Shown: positions 36,571 through 49,943, numbered from the stretch's first letter. The stretch is 64,000 nucleotides of DNA from Erigeron canadensis (GCF_010389155.1 NC_057767.1:186001-250000), one strand, 5' to 3'. Numbers and translations are program-made. Notes: generated from the sequence alone by a model not told the origin.

Positions 36571-38976
36571 TCAGTTATTTTTGTGAACCCATCTTTTCTT
36601 GATGGGTCCACTGGACTTCTTCCGAGAAGTCCCATGTGCTTGACTAGGTGTTGAACTGGATGAGGAAACTGGAGGGTTCTCTCCAGTTTCTGGAATAAAA
36701 ACAATTGGTTTCAGTGGAACATTGACCTCCTTTTTCTTTTCGATGTATGCTCCTTTCTGAGCAGATTGTTTTATCTTTTGTTTTTGAGGAGGAGTTTTGA
36801 CAATTTGTTTTTCAACAGAAGAGGATGCACCTCCTTCCAAATTCTTAATTCTGGCAGTACAACTTTGTACCTGCCTTGACAAATTTTGGATTTGATTTTC
36901 CATTCTTACCAAAATGTTTTTTTCTTCAGGCTGCTGGCCTTTGGACTTTGGCTCAGCGGGGGTTTTAGTCTTTAGAGTTGAGGACTCACTTGACTTATGA
37001 GGTAAGGGATTGTCACCATATTCCTTTTTAACTGTAGCTTTAGCCTTCTTGGCTCCAGTTTTAACCTCAACAGGGTTGGTCTTAGTGGATTCAGATTTGA
37101 TTGTGCCAGAGGAATCATAAGGTGTTTCAATTTTAACAGATTCTGGCAATTGGTGAATTGTGGGTAAAACAGCTGCCATCTGAAGATCACCAGATTTCCA
37201 GGCAGTTTTTTGAGCATCAATGGTTTTAGAAAAAGCGTCATAATTTTTACCAGATGCTTGAACCCAAGAATTAATAACCATATGTTCTTTTTCAAGATCA
37301 AATTTCAGTTTTTGGTTATCTCTTTCCAATGCCTCGTTTTTCAAATCTGACTCTTTAAGAGCCAACTGGACACTTTGCAAATCATTTACTTGACTTTTCA
37401 TGTTGTTTAATTCAACCAAAACTGTTTCTAAATATCTTTCACAGTCAGTTCTCATGGTTTCAACAAATAACAAGTCATCATTCAATGATTCAGCAATATC
37501 CAATTTCAGTTCTGAATCAATTTCGATATCATAATCCCTTACCTTCTTTAAAATGATATCAACCCATCTTCCAGATACAACATCATCCTTCACCACTGGT
37601 TGTTGACTCTCCAATGCCATGAAACACATATCTCTAATCTCTTCTTCATCATCAGATGAGTCATCAGAGAGTTCCCATTTCCCTTCAGTTTGAGCCATCA
37701 TGCACTTGTTCTTTTCTTTCTCATTATTTTGTTCAAGAGACATGAGAGCAATCTGGGCCTTAAGTTTCTTGTATTTGGCCTTATAATCATCAGTTTTAAC
37801 AAAGTTTGGGACAATAGGACCAGTTTGGTAGTTCATCTGACTAGATCTGCATTCCTTCATGAAATGGCCTTTCTTACCACATTTATAGCAGGTAAGATTA
37901 GCCTTATCCATTGAGATTGAATTGGAAGCATTATTGGACCCATTAAATCGATTAGATTTATGCTTAAACCTATTAAAGGTTTTAGCAATCATGGCAACCA
38001 GATCATCATCGTCAGTTTCCTCACAACCATCACTGAGATTAGTGGTTAGACCAGAGTTCAAAAAGTTGTTTAACATTTCCTTCATAGAATGTGACTGGAC
38101 ATTCTCAGTAGATATTAAAGCAGCACAAGGTTGCCCAGAAAAGTTGGCAGCCTTGGAACTCTGAGCATGGTTTAAAGCATCTTGTTCAGCGAGTAATCTT
38201 GCTGCATCATTATCTTCAGTAAATCTGAAGGCTCCATAAAGAGAGGCAAGAGTATGGCTATGCAAGGTCTTTCCTTGTCTTAAGACAAGAACCATGTGTG
38301 CCCATTTGGATGGCAAAACATCACAGAATTTTTCAAGAAGAATATCCTTATCCTTCTCCACTCCCAAGCCTCTAAGTTGATTAATTAGGCCAGTAAATCT
38401 GGTATAAGTACCAGTTAAACTTTCATTGGGAAGAGCAAAGAAGGATTCATACTTCTTGTTGAGAGCAACCTTTCTAGTGACAATGGTGTCATTTCCTCCT
38501 TCAAACTGGAGAACTAATTCATCCCACATAGATTTTGCACTTGGAAATAGCACAAGAGTAGGAATTAGTTCCTCAGGTATAGCAGAAAGAATCATGTTTT
38601 TCAGTTTGGTATCAAGATCAACCAATCTGCGATCCTCATCTGACCAATGTTCCTCAGATTTTTCCCTGGTGCCTCTTCTCCCAGTGGGGTCGAGAAGAGG
38701 GCTAACACCACTGGACATGGGTGTATATGGCCCATCCTTAAGGATTTTCAACATATACCTCTCTATCCCACCAAAATGCAAGAGCATTCTAGCCTTCCAT
38801 GTACCAAATGTCTCACCATTCCCATCGAATTTGGGAACAGGAGAGTTGGAGTAATGTACATGAACGTGGTTAGCTCCAGGAGTAGGAGGAGGAGGAGGAG
38901 GGTTAGTATTTAAAGGAGTAGCAATATTAGGATTAGATTCATTTGGACCAGAACCATTCTCACCTTCAGCAGCCAT
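36571..38976 (-). CDS. Ty1/copia Gag, SIRE/Maximus type
   Basis: An intact 801-codon frame. The N-terminal half has the UBN2/copia-type Gag fold (FGTWKARMLLHFGG, about 56-69, and SAKSMWDELVLQFEGG). A CCHC zinc knuckle CYKCGKKGHFMKEC lies at about 361-374. A long C-terminal extension is rich in Lys, Glu and Ser with coiled-coil character, usual in SIRE-type elements whose Gag exceeds that of other copia lineages. It forms the virus-like particle that packages element RNA. It ends KKRWVHKNN and a TGA. The pol frame lies one base back, with a TAA just upstream, so Gag and Pol are not fused as written. The start follows a short leader after the primer-binding site. Confidence 0.9.
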   Translation of the reverse strand: MAAEGENGSGPNESNPNIATPLNTNPPPPPPTPGANHVHVHYSNSPVPKFDGNGETFGTWKARMLLHFGGIERYMLKILKDGPYTPMSSGVSPLLDPTGRRGTREKSEEHWSDEDRRLVDLDTKLKNMILSAIPEELIPTLVLFPSAKSMWDELVLQFEGGNDTIVTRKVALNKKYESFFALPNESLTGTYTRFTGLINQLRGLGVEKDKDILLEKFCDVLPSKWAHMVLVLRQGKTLHSHTLASLYGAFRFTEDNDAARLLAEQDALNHAQSSKAANFSGQPCAALISTENVQSHSMKEMLNNFLNSGLTTNLSDGCEETDDDDLVAMIAKTFNRFKHKSNRFNGSNNASNSISMDKANLTCYKCGKKGHFMKECRSSQMNYQTGPIVPNFVKTDDYKAKYKKLKAQIALMSLEQNNEKEKNKCMMAQTEGKWELSDDSSDDEEEIRDMCFMALESQQPVVKDDVVSGRWVDIILKKVRDYDIEIDSELKLDIAESLNDDLLFVETMRTDCERYLETVLVELNNMKSQVNDLQSVQLALKESDLKNEALERDNQKLKFDLEKEHMVINSWVQASGKNYDAFSKTIDAQKTAWKSGDLQMAAVLPTIHQLPESVKIETPYDSSGTIKSESTKTNPVEVKTGAKKAKATVKKEYGDNPLPHKSSESSTLKTKTPAEPKSKGQQPEEKNILVRMENQIQNLSRQVQSCTARIKNLEGGASSSVEKQIVKTPPQKQKIKQSAQKGAYIEKKKEVNVPLKPIVFIPETGENPPVSSSSSTPSQAHGTSRKKSSGPIKKRWVHKNN

Positions 38977-39020
38977 CGAAGCAGACCTAGGTTATAGAAT
39001 TGAAACAATTCAACCTGCCT

Positions 39021-39032
39021 GCTCTGATACCA
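39021..39032 (-). other. Copia primer-binding site (initiator tRNA-Met)
   Basis: Minus-strand TGGTATCAGAGC, the standard complement of the 3' end of initiator tRNA-Met, lies two bases after the LTR end and 45 bases before gag. It fixes the direction of the element. Confidence 0.9.
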
Positions 39033-39034
39033 CT

Positions 39035-40000
39035 TATTAGTCCCAACTATCACTAGATGGGTGCTGAAGACACCTCTATGTCGATGGTGAGTGAACTTTG
39101 CAACACGATCAATTAATCTGGATGTGACCAGTTTAGTTTGATCGTGTACCAGGTTAACTGGAATTAAGTATTAAAGTGACAGAATGTTAATACATGCAAT
39201 AATATAAATGACGAGCATATAAACTGGTGAGACAATATGTAATTTTCAAGTGTATTTTATTTATTACTGTTTAAATAAAATACAAGGTTGTTGCGGAACC
39301 AAGATAATACAAGAATGTAAATATCCTAACAACCCATGAATTACAATTGATCTAAACTTGGAAATTCTCCTAAACAATCGAAACACTTAGAGTTGTGAAA
39401 TGTTTCTTTTTGCGATTGAGAGAATATTGCACAAGTTCACCAATATTGCAGAATATTTGTATTTGCAAAGTTATTGAAACAGCTTGTGCAAGGACCTCTA
39501 TTTATAGTCGAAGATTGAGCATGGGGATCTCAACTTCGATGTACAAATATGGTTGACAGCACACAAAAGTATTGTTTAAATAATCCTTTGTGTGTGTTAA
39601 ATAAAGTAAGACAAAAGGTTACTTTATTCAACCACTCTACATCTTTGTATCTTTATCCAAAGACAATATCATTGTCCGGTTAAAAGGATGTAGAGTAAAA
39701 AGGTCCTCCTCGTAATCAGTGTAAAGCTTTGTAAGAGCATTTACACTGGAGGATTCTCCAGTTGATTGATCTGGTAGATTGTCAACTGGGCTTCGCTGCC
39801 ATTGCCAATCTCTATTTTCCATTTGTTGTCTTTGACTTCAACTGGAAGGTCTTCAGATTCTAGTCGTCTGATCTCAACTGGAGGAAGTCATCAGTTGCTA
39901 AACCTGTACAATGCAACTGGACTTCTAATATTTCGGACAATTCCTCATGCTCTCCAGATGTCACTGGAGAGCTCCAGTTTAGTTAAAACTGGACCTAACA
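39035..40000 (-). repeat. 5' LTR of the copia element (966 bp)
   Basis: On the minus strand it begins TGTTAG at 40000 and ends CTAATA at 39035, one base off the expected CTAACA. The primer-binding site follows. Its U3 (39716-40000) matches the left LTR. Repeats of aactgg/ccagtt occur throughout. The flanking five bases at right are CTTAT (40001-40005). The matching duplication at the left is hidden in the gap. Confidence 0.9.
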
Positions 40001-40005
40001 CTTAT

Positions 40006-42399
40006 GTAAAGATGAAATTTAGTGCAGGCACTACAATAAAAATCGAAATTTGGTGAAGAACATTTTTCGCGATGAAATTTCGTTGCCTGAACGGTATGAA
40101 GCGGTATAGATGGAGGCATCCCTCCAAGATACCACTAAGCCGCCTGCTACACCACCCCCCTTAGGCATCTTGGCAAAAAGTCTTGGTTAAACATCTTGTA
40201 CAAGACGCTTTTATGTTACCAAGGCAAGATGCCTTCAAGATGTCATGAACAACCCCCCCCCCCCCCCTTCATTTTTGGATAGCATCTTAAGGTGTCGCAT
40301 GGCACAAGTCTTCCTCTCCTATTCCGCTTAATTCATACCTCTTAACCTAAAGGTGCATGAAACGACAAAAAGAAAAGAAAAAATCTAGTTTTTGACTTTG
40401 ATTGATATGTTATCCTTCAATTAGCGATTTAGCGTCAACAATAGGCGTCGATCAAAAGCCATGAAGTTCTATTATTGAAATTTGAAGTCATTAAGTACGT
40501 CACATCAATTCCTTGGATCGAAAGTCACTTGTACAAGCTAGATTGACCTAGTTCTCACTAGAGTAGTTATAGAAGTGACATAAAGTATTATAAAAGTGAC
40601 GGTAAATAATTTGCTTTTACCTAGCTATGTCGATCTTACCCATATTTTTTATATGTAGGCACGACATTTTTCATCTTCCCGTGACACGTTTTTATCTTAA
40701 AAATGACCAAGATGAAAATTTATTCCTCTAACCTATACTTTTTAAATTAAGTGTTACTAAAACTCGGATAATTGGATGTTGGTGTGTGTAACGCCAGTTT
40801 TTATGTTTGTGTACCTTTTACAACTTACAAATGTGACTTTCGGTTGAATAATAAATGTAAACACTCATATATATATATATCAATGTCTTTTACAGGTTAT
40901 AGGACCCAATATTGTCTTCGATGGTGTATGGGGTGGTGGTAAGATGTAGATAGATTTACACAGACTACGACATATATGGGCGTATCATAAATGTATGAAG
41001 CAGCCAAGCTAGGGATGTAATTCATACACATGTTTTCATAAGTACTTCACGATTCCTGTATATATATGGTGGGAAAACATGTGATATACAGTTTTTTACA
41101 ATTAAATCAACAATATCTTTCCCAAATAAGATGGTGATTCAAGTTGTTTCATGGGCGGCCTAAGTTGTAATGATATATAGGCTTACTGTCAAGATAAGCT
41201 GATTAGTGTTATAAGGTTCATTTGATGGATCGGGTTGCCATCGGATTGATTGGTCCTCATGGTGCAGATTTAATTTTACATCACTTTTTTATTTTTTAGA
41301 TTTTTAATTTAATATGAATGATGACGTGGTACAGGCAAATTGAGTTTCAGTATACTGGGTTGGGGGCAAAATGAGTCCATTGTGTTGGTTTAGTATATTG
41401 GAATATATAGTTTGTTTGGGATCGGTGTGTTTGGGCAAATTGACAATACGGGGCTTAAATGCTGGCACATGCATCCTATATATATATGACAGGTTTAGGT
41501 ACCTTATGGTAGAAATTGTGGTCCATGGTAATCTTTATCAACACTTTCATCATCGTTTGTTAACATGGTCCAAGTGTTCTTGATCATGCTACTAGTACTA
41601 CACTGCTTTACTGATTTTTTATTTATTACAATTTCAACATTTAGAAACCGCAAGTCGTTGAGCAACACTTCAGTTTTTAGTTTCTTTTTCCATTTATAAT
41701 ATGCATGTTTGAATTGGGATTTTGATCATGCATTTAACAATTTTGAGACTTGATTATGACTGTTTCTGTCGTCTTTATGTCATTGTTGATTGCAGGTAGC
41801 CATCAACGTCATTGTTTCATCGATACAAACAAGTGAGAAAGGAATACAAAACACCGAAAGGCTAGTCTATTAAAATCTAGCTTAAGCTGACAAACTGCTT
41901 TCACTGTGGTGAAACAATAAGATTCAAGATCGAATTAAAACGATCATATGTATATAACTAGTGAAGAAAGAGGTGGCAGAAAATATTGGCGTTCATCTGA
42001 GGAAATGTGGATAACTGAAAGATTATGCTTATATATGATCAAACCGAATATTATAAGAAATTTCAAAAACACATCATAAAATCCACTGCTGGACGTCGTT
42101 TTGCACCTTCTGTTACAACTATGTTATTAATTCTACAAAGAAAACAATATAGTTTATCTAATAATCTAAAAGTATGTGTACAAATGTTGTTTCCTCTTCA
42201 AACCAGTATAAAAAAGGGCTAAACCATACGATTAAACGAACTCTGAGACTTACTTACGAATCGGAGTGTGAGCCCTAACTAGCATACTACAATTAACATG
42301 GACAGAACCATAATTTACAGGTGATTTTTAGTTAAACACCATAATATAACCCCTAAAACTCATCACCTATATATACAAAACTTTATGAGAAAAAAATAA
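40006..42399. other. Intergenic DNA with a small TIR-like repeat
   Basis: No gene is supported. At 40093-40339 imperfect inverted ends (GGTATGAAGCGGTATAG at left, with reverse complement of the right GGTATGAATTAAGCGGAATAG) enclose a C15 run (40253-40267), possibly a MITE. The rest, including the 3' flank of the downstream hydrolase gene, shows only short chance frames. Confidence 0.4.
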
Positions 42400-45300
42400 C
42401 TATTTATGATCATCCTTACTTGACAGTTTACGTATGAAAGGTAAGATTGCTGCTAGCAACACCTTGGGGCACTCTTCATGAGGCAGATGGCCACAACTAG
42501 ATATTGCAACTAGTGTCTGCAAAAAAAAGTACATTTTCAGGGTCAGAACTAGCACAATTTATCAGAGGCCAAGTTTCATTGCTATATCATATCCTTGTTG
42601 TTTTAACAGTAGTAGAAAGGACATATCTTGTCAGCGTTTCATTTTTCATGATGTGAGCAAAGAAACCTAAGATAATGACCAGAGTTTTATCCTATCACAT
42701 TACGCTAATAATTACTATTTCTTAGACCTCTTATATAGATGTTTGGCTAACGGGTCAAAATAACTTCGTTTGAAACATGTCATTTTTAGTGTTCGGGTCT
42801 AATAAACAATATTGTTCTATCAGACAATATTGTTTACTAGGGTCGGCCTGCAAACACTTTATGTCTATATTTTCTATACAAACCAATAATTAATAAAGCA
42901 CTAGTTGTAACCACAATAGGAATATCATGATAATAATGTTCTAAACCTTTTTATACAATTAGAAAAGCTAGGCACATTATAAATTGATTTTCGTTGACTT
43001 TCATCCGTTTGACCATTCACAAGTAAGTGGTGGAATGAAATTTGGCCTCTGAATATGATTAATTAGGATGTGATTGTGGTTCAATTTACTTGGATCGGGT
43101 AGAAATGTAAACCATGACCCAAAAATCCAAAATACAGAATAAAGAGCAGAGCAAAATAATTATTAAAAAAGAAAGAGAAAAAGGAAATGGGAACCTTAAG
43201 ACTTCTAAATTTTGGTGTGAAATAAAATAGGGATCAAATATACTCACAGAATTTATAAATTTAGATGCCATGGCTTGAACAGATTTTAGAGGAACAAAGG
43301 CATCTTCGGCTCCTGCAATGACCATAACCGGAGTATCTTCCACTGACTTCACCAATAAGGATGCATTTTGTTCAGAGAGACACGTATCAGACCATAGTTT
43401 CCCAATCTCATACAATGCTTCATCCCAGCCTTCTACATATAGTGGGGCCTACACCATGGAAAAGCGTCAATAAGATCTTATAACTGCGGATCTAATGTCC
43501 ATGAAAGGTAGAGATGACAAATGTTGCTGGTCAGATGGGTTGTGTAACGGGTCAAAATGGGCGAGTAACAGATAATACTTTTTATGGGGTGGGTCGGGTC
43601 GCCCAGAATGTTTTTTCCTTGTCTTTCTTCTAAGTAGTTAGAATGTGAAATATGATTCAATTATTATATTGATCTAATTAAATGATTTAGGAGGTTCCAT
43701 GGATTAAGAATACACTTTCGTCTACTCTAAATATGTTTGACTATCATACCTTGTAGAGGCTTAACACATCCGTTGTTAGCTTGGTAGCATCATGCCATGC
43801 TCTTCGGTTAACAACTTGACAAATTTCCGTTCGGAGTAGAGAATGAACCAAGTGCTTCTTCCCTAAAGAAGTACGCATGAGTATTCTAACCAACCCGGGC
43901 ACCACTTCTCTTGACAAGCTTACTGTGAGCAATACTACCCCCTTAATATTAACCTGAAAAACATATGTTCTTTTAGTATGTATATAATAATAAAAACTTA
44001 CATATGTGTACACAAGTAAAAACTAAAGAAGTGAGTTTCAATTTTCACATGATCACAGCCCCATTAGAGGGTGTTTGTGTACTCAATTTAAAAGTGATTA
44101 TGCCAAATCAATTGAATGCTAAGAATCAGATAGTTGTAACAAAATGGGTTGTAGAATATAATTTATTAGCTTGCAAAAGTACCACTTTTTGGAACAGATT
44201 TCCTTACATTAACCGAGTTTGATGATGAGCGGACTCTTTGTGCAGCCTTTAACGCAAGCAGGCCTCCATCGTCATGACCAACAAGTACTACAGAAGAGAG
44301 TCCCATCTCTTTACAGAAAGAAATGAGCATGTCTACCTGGTAATTTTTTGCTAAATGTTAATTCCATGTATGTTCTGTTAGTTATGTTACTTTTCACCTT
44401 CAGCTGTGATTAAAATAAAAAGACGTATGCTAACTTGCTTAAAAGGCTATAAAAACATTACCTGTGTATCAAGTCTGTAAGGATTAGGCAGTTTATTTGC
44501 CTCCCAATCCTCTCGGCTTGGCCTAGAAGTCAATCCCCAACCAGGTCGATCAAAAGATGCTACAATACAATTAACTTGTCGAGACAGCACTGCCATTACA
44601 TGTCTCCACGAGAACACCCCACCTCCAAAACCGTGTACTAAAACAACCCCAAATTGCCCATTAACATCCGAAACTTTTTGGGCCCATTTACTAGTAATGT
44701 ACTCATTATGACCTTCATCAACATTACTAACCGGCATTTGTTCAGAAAACGGAGAGGAACTACTTCCATCCAATAATGGAGTGTAAAGAGATGAATCTTG
44801 AATTTGAATACTAAAACTCCTACGAAGATGTTGTGGGGTTTTTGGAGGAGAGTTTAAACAAGGATTATCGAGTAGAGTTGTAGAAGATAGTGTACGTGAA
44901 GGCGGATTGGGTACGTGAAGTTTGTAGTGAATTGTGAGACCATTCCATACCATAAATAAACTATCAACATCAGCTAGTAGTCTGACAGGAAGTTCACTGT
45001 GATTATGACTTATCCGAAGAGGCTTTCGTTTAATTTCATTATCACTTTTATGTGCCCTTTCAGCAGGAGTTGAAGATCGTGGGAGCTTAGCATAGCCGAA
45101 TGAAAATAAAAATTGGCTCAAACCAACCTGCAGAGTAGTAAGAAATAATGAGACTTTAAATCCAGTTATGATTGCATATAACACATACCAAACCATGTTT
45201 CAGAAAGCTAAAAGGCCTCATTTATAAAGTTCCTTTTAGGCCTCATATGTAAAGTTCCTTTTAAGCTAAATTTGATTTGCCTATTTAGAGAAAAACATAA

Positions 45301-46311
45301 TCTGAACCAACCCATTTGCAATATAACCAACTCTAACAACTAAGTTATTGAACATACCGAATCGGGACCAACTCGATTAAACATAAGCTTCCTCCGTGCT
45401 CTACAACTTGTTCGGTAAGCAATAACAGTATGCCCAAGAGCAAAAACCACAGATGACAGATACAATACATTCATCCCCCATGATTTCTTCTGAAAAACCC
45501 GTTGATTCGAAAGAGAAGATGAAGCATCAGCCTCATGTTGAGAATTTACACTAAAAACACATGCTTTAACCGATAAAACAAGAATTGAAAAAATGGAGCA
45601 CAATGTCACTGTTCCAAGATATTGCCCATGTGAGAACAAAGGCCCCTCATACATCATATATACACCTACAAAATCATATAAACAAAAAGTTTGATATAAT
45701 AATACTCAAACAACAAAAGGTTAAAAAAGCAAACTTGATATGTTTCACAAAGTTTACACATAGATAGATTACTGTCATAAGTCATAACATATATGGGTCT
45801 AGGGTCTTGGAATGTAATAAACTGAAACTGTTCACGAATATTTATGTTGTTTAATGAACTACTCAGGTTTTCATCTGATGTAATGAAGCATGTAAACAAA
45901 AAGCCTATATTGTATATATAATAACTTTCAAAGTGCACATCCAAGCTACAAAACACAATATAATGCATGCTTTTTTCATATGATCATGCACCATTTAAGA
46001 CTCTAAAGCAAATAATAAAATGTATACATACATGTAATCACGAGAGACCTGGCCACCGAAACGATAGGCACATCCGTCAACGAGCTTCTAAAATCGTATC
46101 TACGTAAATGCTCATCAAAACTATAACATCTAATACACGTAAAACTTGAAGTCAAAACATAAGAAACCAATACATCACCAACCGAAACCAAAACCGGTAG
46201 CCATAATATCAATAACGAAGCGAACATTACAATTAAAAAATGTAATGTTCGTATAAATCTACGTATCTTTTCATATATTCCTCCTTTTACAGGCCTTCCG
46301 CTGGCCGGCAT
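42400..46311 (-). CDS. Membrane-anchored alpha/beta-hydrolase, seven exons
   Basis: Exons (complement): 46311-46032, 45665-45358, 45127-44462, 44336-44214, 43953-43750, 43448-43248, 42516-42400. All have GT-AG borders and they join in frame to 632 residues. The N-terminal part has three hydrophobic segments (about 21-50, in exon 2, and near its end), so it is membrane bound. The catalytic fold follows: oxyanion HGFGGG (about 361), DRPGWGLTSRP, nucleophile elbow VGHDDGG (Asp about 440, as in epoxide hydrolases and dehalogenases, in place of Ser), acidic residue in GAEDAF (about 576) and catalytic His in CGHLPHEE (about 604). It matches a plant family known from Arabidopsis (At1g15490-like) of unknown substrate. 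Start MPASGRPVKGG fits homologues. No break is seen. It is probably a functional gene. Confidence 0.88.
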
Positions 46312-47031
46312 TATGGTTGTTTGTTTTTTAAACTAATTATAAACTTTTTTGCACAATATATATCTAGATAATCTTTTGTATATATTTTTTTCAGGTGGGT
46401 GTTGGAAATATAATAGATTGAAGAATGTGAATATATGTGATAATGATGATAATGACAACTTGATAAAAGATGCATGCATGGAAGAAGAAACGACGTCGTA
46501 CGTATCCACCATGCAAGAGAATATGTAGCTAGATATTGATCAACATGTGGGTGTTGGAGATATAATAAGAGATTGAAGAATAATTAAGAAGGTGAAAATA
46601 CAGAACAATGAAAGAAACGACGGCGGCGTAATGGCCATATATACGAAATGATTAGTATGATATTAATTGCCGGTAGTCAAATATGTATAGATATATTTTA
46701 ATTTATTTGTGTTATTGTGTATGTATATTTGGTGGTTCCGAAAGGGATCGAGATATGTATTATGTTTTGGAAAATTTTGAACAAAATGGAATGTGTTTGA
46801 ACTTTGAAACATGAAGAAGAATTGAAGAAGAAGAGGTCTGGTATATTTTGACGAAGGGGTCGTTTGTTGGATTAAAAGTAGAATTAGATATGTTTGTCAA
46901 AATTAGCTTAAGTTAGGAATTGGGGCTAAAATTAAGGCTGAAGCCGGATATATTAAGTTAGGAATTGGTTATGATATTATGATAAAATAGTTCCTTTTCA
47001 TAATTAAATTTTTCATGTATAACTAGTTTAA
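46312..47031. other. 5' flank and presumed promoter of the hydrolase gene
   Basis: Upstream DNA of the minus-strand hydrolase. TA-rich stretches occur near 46360-46380 but no single TATA box can be chosen. Two related strings (gggtgttggaaatataat and gggtgttggagatataat, near 46397 and 46550) show a local duplication of about 100-150 bp. Confidence 0.35.
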
Positions 47032-47060
47032 CTAGATCTATACCCGGTCGTTGACCGAGT
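47032..47060 (-). mobile_element. Helitron-type 3' terminus, minus strand
   Basis: Minus-strand hairpin CGGTC-AAC-GACCG, nine bases (GGTATAGAT), then CTAG and T. It is a well-formed Helitron 3' end. The body would extend rightward; its 5' end was not found. Confidence 0.55.
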
Positions 47061-49943
47061 TCGAAACAATAAAGTATATTGATAGGCATACAAAACACGA
47101 TCAGCTTTATCTCATAAAAAAACTTAAACAAATAATCTAAAATTAAAATCGTCATTGGTATAGGACGATATTGTAAAATCTGCAAATAGATTTAAATTTA
47201 ATTGTCCTAACCAGATCCTCCTTAGTGAGTTACTCGAATTTAATGATTTTGATATATATTAAAATTGTCAATACTCGATCTTACCCGAATTTTGACTTGA
47301 AACCAACTTGCAAAATTGGGTTATGATTGTGAAATCTCGATCTGGTAACCCGCCAACTTGATTTTTTTAGGTTGGGGCCAGGTTGACTTTTGGGGTTAAT
47401 AATTCAACTTGCCAACCCAAAAATATTTGAATTTAAATAATGTTTTTTTAAAGGTCGACCTACCAACTCATTTTATCCCACAACCCATTTGACTTGGAAT
47501 CAACCTGTCAACCTACCAACACACATGACCCGGGATCAAACTGTCAACCCATTTAACCTGCCTACCTACCTTTATTAACCCATGTGACATGAAATCAACC
47601 CACTAACCCACCTGAAATCAACATATTAATCGGATCGCTTAGGTAGATCCTTACTCAGGTCCGAGTTGAAGTTACTGTCTTAAAACTTTTATTAGCTTAA
47701 GTTGGGGTCATAAAGTTTTAATCCGCCAACCGTATGCAAATCAACCCGATTAATAGGCCTATTACAAAGTATATGATTTGTCTTAGTTTTAAACCGCTAA
47801 GTATAGTCATTATACCATAGTAAGTCTTTACCTTATAACTTTAATATTTATATTATATATATATATATATAATTATTCAACTTAACCATTTATCTTTTAA
47901 ACATTCCACCAGTAAATAATAATCAAAATTCAAAATGGATGATTGACAAAGCTAATCACCATTACCTTTATCGCATATAGTACCGAACTAATATGTTTGT
48001 TTTGGTATAAACATGACATAAAATGGAAAGAAAAAGAAAAAAAGAAAAAAAGAAAAAAAAACTTGTATAGAAAGTTTTTAAATGTAAACTCAAATAATTG
48101 TTTTAAACTTAGATTCAAGAAAGCAACACTTTTAACATATTTACTTGACATATGAACTCCTAATTAAACTTCTATATTATAATTTATCATAATGGGATTC
48201 AAACAATTTTATTTACTTGACATGTGATCTCCTAATTAAATGATATTGTTTTTTTGTTAAAAATTATGTAAGCCGAACTTCTTATATATTTGTTTAATTC
48301 ATATTTTAAATATTGTTTAGTTTATAAATGTGTTACTTCATAATACGTGAGCTGACAATTAATATTAGAAGTAGTTAAATTCAAGTCCATTCTCAAATTG
48401 ATATCCATTACAATAATTTTTTTAAAAGTTACCATGATTAAAGAATGTATAATAAATACATAAAAGAGTTACTATATTTAAAATATTTATATTTGACTTT
48501 TAATTTAAAAGGTTGAGATTAATTTTAATTTTAATTTGAGTGGTCAAGATCACATGTTAAACTTATTTTTTTTCTCTTAGCTATGGTAGTCATATATATA
48601 TATATATATATAATTTTCTAACCTAGATAATTAAGTAATTCATTATCTATTTTGATTATGTAAAATTTGTAAGAAAAGTAGGATGACAAAATCAAAGTTT
48701 CAAGCTAACAACGTACTACGAACGAAAGACTCGAATGCTTGGTATGTTCATTCTTCTACCCTCAAACAAAACAAGTGTATTGAAGGTGGTGCAATTTTTG
48801 CAAACAATTGAGGGTTTCACTGTTGAAAACTTGATAAAAATGACAATTTTTCTACTCCGTATATTTCAGTATTTTGGAAGATGAGGCTTGTTAGTTTGGG
48901 TAAAACAAGTTAAACTTTGGGCTAATGTAACTTAAAATGATAGTGGCCTAAACTCTTGAATAAATATATTGTCCAAACTGTTAAAATTTGGGCTAGTCAT
49001 ACTTGTAATGAAAGTGGGCCGCCACACTACTTTAGTCTTTAGTCATGTTTCTAGCCATATCGTTTTCAAGATTTCTCGGTTTAAGCATTAAACTTTACGC
49101 ATGTTCATGTGTAATTGTTTGTTTATGTGTAAATTGTTTGGTATTTCGATCGGTTAAACCGGCACAAAGTGCGGGAAATAAAAACCTCGTAATCAACATT
49201 TTAACTTATGCAATATTCCAATATTTTTGATACAGTATTTGAGGAAAAGTGTGGTTGGCAATGGTTTTTAAAGGTATTATTACGATCTTCTTAGAATTGA
49301 GTTTTGTTTGTTATGTTTGATATTTGATTGCATTACAAAATGGAATTAAATAGATATAAAACAATAAAAATATCTCACAATACTCAGTTACCAAATAATA
49401 CTCCCCGTGTCGTCATTCTCTAATCATTTTTTATATCTCCTAAAACGTTGCATAGTTTAGAAAATAGAAACTAATGAAATCTAATAATGAGGAATTGGTG
49501 GTTTATTGGTAAAGTGTTTAAATTTGAAAAATTCTGCCCAATTCAAGTCTCAATCTTCATATTTGTGGGAATGGATTAGCATAAGGTTTTTAGAAGTCTT
49601 TGGTTGCATCTTAGGGTTTTGTGTAATTTAAGAGTAAGCATGTGTCCGATAATTTGTCGTTTAAGAAAAAAACATTAATAAAATCCTTTTTTCGACTATT
49701 TCAATCTAATTATCCACTTATGTGGTCACAATGTGTCAAAAAGATAGACGTGTAGCAAAATATACTTACAAAATAGAAGATGATCAAAGGAATTGGTCTC
49801 TACTCATTAAAGAAAAATGTAATAGAACGAATTCAACCCTAAATTTTTTATTTCATTGGGGGTAGGTAAGATAAAGACCACAAAAATGGACTAGCCTACC
49901 GTCCTTAACTCATTGAACCAAATAAAACATCAAGTCATCCCAC
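47061..49943. other. Intergenic DNA with degenerate tandem repeats
   Basis: At about 47280-47620 a unit resembling CAACCCATTTGACCTGGAATCAACCTGT recurs several times with drift. TA microsatellites lie near 47856-47870 and 48595-48612. Near 49490-49570 a tract resembling tRNA promoter boxes (TGGTTTATTGGTAAAG, AATTCAAGTCTC) could be a worn SINE. No gene is supported. Confidence 0.4.

Noticed and set aside
42901..43080. Possible additional exon between exons 6 and 7 of the hydrolase
   Set aside because: Exons 6 and 7 join in phase and complete the catalytic His region without it.
47943..48155. Lys-rich 70-codon frame
   Set aside because: It arises from an A/G-rich low-complexity stretch and has no support.
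49490..49650. tRNA-like A and B box words
   Set aside because: No cloverleaf can be drawn and the boxes are weak; at most a worn SINE, so no tRNA gene is called.
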